A DNA stretch of 15,505 nt from CAYZXU01 sp964482535 (GTDB taxonomy: Bacteria > Desulfobacterota > Desulfobacteria > Desulfobacterales > BuS5): the NCBI GenBank assembly GCA_964482535.1, contig CAYZXU010000056.1:1-15505 (forward strand). Reading direction: 5' to 3'. How positions within the stretch are numbered: the stretch's first letter is position 1; each line of letters starts with the position of its first letter. Shown here piece by piece: positions 13,666 through 15,505 of this stretch. The position numbers were made by a program, and so were the translations under genes. Under the pieces are notes generated by a model. It saw only the letters and a list, made by a program, of their open reading frames with translations. It was not told the DNA's origin and made no database searches.

Positions 13666-15422
13666 TGAAAAAATGGATAAGATGGAAGGGCTTAATATCT
13701 TTTTTCTGCTTTGTTTTATTTTTTTCAGTTGTCTGGTTTATTTTTACGCCTCTATTTGTAGAAAAAATTATTGAAAAATACGGAACCCGTATTGTCGGAG
13801 CCAAAGTTGAGCTTGATGATGCCGATTTAAATCTTTTACCTCCTGGTGTTAATTTAAAGCACCTTAAGATTACCAACCCTGACAAGCCCATGACAAATGC
13901 AGTGGAGATTGCAGATATCGGTTTTTCTATTGACGGGTTCAATCTTCTAAGACGCAAGGTTATCATTAATGAAATGAACCTTGACCGGGTCAGGATCAAT
14001 ACACCGAGAAAAAAATCCGGGGCAGTCAAAAAAAAAGCCGTACCAATTTCAAAAGACTCAACTAAGAGTAAAAAGAAAACCCTGACAATTCCTTCATTTA
14101 AAATTCCCGATGTTAATGAGATCATAGAAAAAGAAAATCTTGTTTCCCTTGAAATGATAAAAGATCTTGATAAAGAGATCAAGGTGGAAGAAGTAAAATG
14201 GAAGCATCTGTTAAATGAGATCCCTGATAAAAAAAGATTAAATGAATATAAAAAAAGGATTGAAAAAATTAAATCCTCAAAAAAAGGAGGCTTAAGCTCA
14301 ATACTCGAAGGAGTTAGCGAGGCATCTGAACTCAGGGAAGATATTAAAAAAGATTTAATACAGATACAAGATATGCGCAAAGATGTTAAAACAAGCCTGG
14401 CATCTCTTAAAAAACGTATGGACGATATAAAAAAAGCGCCCATGGAGGATGTACGGAGACTAAAAGCCAAATATTCAGTTTCACCAAAAGGCATTGGTAA
14501 TTTCAGCCGTCTTTTTTTTGGGCCTAAAATCGGAGAATGGACAGAGAAAACTCTTTTCTGGTATGAAAAAGCAGAACCTTTTCTAAAGCGTGGAAAAAAA
14601 GATAAAAAAACCGTCAAACCCTTGCGGGGTAAGGGTGTAAATGTTGTATATAAAGAAGATTCCCCTCTTCCTGATTTTTTAATCCGCAATGCAAATGCAT
14701 CTTTAATGCTCAAGGCCGGTAACATGGCAGGCAAGATAAACAATATCACCACTGCCCAGAATATAATCGGAGTCCCGCTTACATTTATTTTTTCAGGGGA
14801 CAATTTAAAAGAAATCCAGTCTGTTGAAATAAAAGGGAGCCTTGACCATATTGTTCCGGTTAAATCAAAGGATACTTTGAATGTTCATATTAAAAGGTAT
14901 CATCTAAATAATATCACCCTGTCTGATCACCAGAACATGCCTGTTGATTTAAAAGAGGGCTTTATGAACCTTAAATTAAACAGCGAGTTAACCGGAGAGA
15001 CTGTTAAAATAAAGGCTGTTGCAAATTTTGAGTCTGTAATTTTTGCGATGAAAGAAAAAAAGACCGATACTTTTTTTGCACAAACTCTTTACCTGGCATT
15101 ATCCGATATAAACCGGTTCAGCCTAATGGTTGATGTTGCAGGAACCCTTGACAACTATGAAACAGATATTTCATCAGACCTTGACCAGATCATGAAAAGA
15201 GCTATGGAAAATTTAGTAAAAAAAGAGCGCGAAGGTTTAGAAAAAAAATTAAAATCTGCTATTTATGCAAAGCTTAAGAAATCATCCGATGATTTAAACT
15301 CAAACTTTGACCGATTATCCTTAATAGAAAATGAACTGACGAGCCGCCTTGACCTTGGAAATGATCTGTCTGGTAGTTTTTTGAAAAAAGATAATTCAAA
15401 AAAATTCAAACTGCCTTTTTAA
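13665..15422 (+). CDS. TIGR03545-like membrane-anchored AsmA-like envelope protein, function unknown
   Basis: The 585-residue protein has a basic start and one membrane anchor (MKKWIRWKGL, then about residues 10-30). Next comes an AsmA-like N-terminal unit: VGAKVELDDADLNLLPPGVN (44-63), LKHLKITNPDKPMTNAV, and FNLLRRKVIINEMNLDRVRI (92-111). The middle (about 150-310) is very rich in Lys, Glu and Asp with predicted coiled-coil heptads (for example LREDIKKDLIQIQDMRKDVK). The C-terminal part (about 335-500) looks like beta-rich repeats (DHIVPVKSKDTLNVHIKRY pieces), and a second charged helix follows (505-545). The order anchor, AsmA-like unit, coiled coil, beta domain, coiled coil suggests a periplasmic protein reaching towards the outer membrane; this is inference. 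It overlaps the upstream stop by one base, with GGAAGG upstream. No terminator is visible after the stop in 15423-15505. Confidence 0.8.
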   Translation: MKKWIRWKGLISFFCFVLFFSVVWFIFTPLFVEKIIEKYGTRIVGAKVELDDADLNLLPPGVNLKHLKITNPDKPMTNAVEIADIGFSIDGFNLLRRKVIINEMNLDRVRINTPRKKSGAVKKKAVPISKDSTKSKKKTLTIPSFKIPDVNEIIEKENLVSLEMIKDLDKEIKVEEVKWKHLLNEIPDKKRLNEYKKRIEKIKSSKKGGLSSILEGVSEASELREDIKKDLIQIQDMRKDVKTSLASLKKRMDDIKKAPMEDVRRLKAKYSVSPKGIGNFSRLFFGPKIGEWTEKTLFWYEKAEPFLKRGKKDKKTVKPLRGKGVNVVYKEDSPLPDFLIRNANASLMLKAGNMAGKINNITTAQNIIGVPLTFIFSGDNLKEIQSVEIKGSLDHIVPVKSKDTLNVHIKRYHLNNITLSDHQNMPVDLKEGFMNLKLNSELTGETVKIKAVANFESVIFAMKEKKTDTFFAQTLYLALSDINRFSLMVDVAGTLDNYETDISSDLDQIMKRAMENLVKKEREGLEKKLKSAIYAKLKKSSDDLNSNFDRLSLIENELTSRLDLGNDLSGSFLKKDNSKKFKLPF

Positions 15423-15505
15423 GACCTTTAAAAAATGTCCGGCCGTTCGCCATATAGTTCGTCGCACATGATTTGATACTCTTTTTACCTTTATTAATAA
15501 TGATG

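Noticed and set aside
13589..14803. Long minus-strand open frame (404 codons) opposite the TIGR03545-like gene
   Set aside because: Its product is an odd Ser/Phe/Leu-rich string. It is explained by the Lys-rich sense gene, whose AAA/AAG codons leave few stops on the other strand.
15423..15505. Possible terminator, tRNA or gene start after the last gene
   Set aside because: No hairpin with a T tract, no tRNA-like fold and no supported start codon is visible in these 83 bases.

Overview
The window looks like a chromosomal segment of an AT-rich Gram-negative anaerobe. The best guess is a sulfate reducer of the Desulfobacterales (Desulfobacterota, formerly Deltaproteobacteria). This rests on the company of genes: an acyl-CoA dehydrogenase with its own EtfBA pair, a SulP anion transporter, HflKC, and the paired TIGR03546/TIGR03545 genes. 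No marker gene settles it, so the taxonomy is an inference. I see no rRNA, tRNA, CRISPR array or intact mobile element.

Layout. (1) 1-414, + strand: the 3' part of a small protein with a type I restriction HsdR-N-like domain, cut by the window edge. (2) 529-2495, +: hflK-hflC, ending in a strong, nearly symmetrical terminator. (3) 2626-2724, - strand: a 32-codon gene with a TTG start that encodes a bS22/AURKAIP1-COX24-type ribosomal protein. It is convergent with hflC and shares its terminator. (4) 2871-3512, +: plsY (phospholipid synthesis). (5) 3638-6639, +: acyl-CoA dehydrogenase, etfB, etfA behind a near-consensus sigma-70 promoter. (6) 10269-6648, -: a SulP/STAS anion transporter with a large extra loop, then a left-handed beta-helix protein, in one operon. 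(7) 10569-15422, +, divergent from (6): four nearly touching genes, namely two different CPA2-type cation:proton antiporters, a small membrane protein (TIGR03546-like) and a membrane-anchored AsmA-like protein (TIGR03545-like).

How the genes may work together. The acyl-CoA dehydrogenase/EtfBA cluster is a self-contained flavin electron path: acyl-CoA is oxidised (or enoyl-CoA reduced) and electrons pass through ETF. PlsY uses acyl phosphate to acylate glycerol-3-phosphate. HflKC is an inner-membrane SPFH scaffold. The right half of the window is membrane-centred: anion transport on one side and, divergently, two antiporters tied by gene spacing to two envelope proteins of unknown role.

The most interesting parts are the four-gene antiporter/TIGR03546/TIGR03545 operon, which has a 10-A tract next to one stop codon that could yield a fusion product; the unlisted tiny ribosomal-protein gene; the soluble insert in the SulP protein; and departures from expected active-site residues in the acyl-CoA dehydrogenase, EtfA, PlsY and the HsdR-N-like protein.
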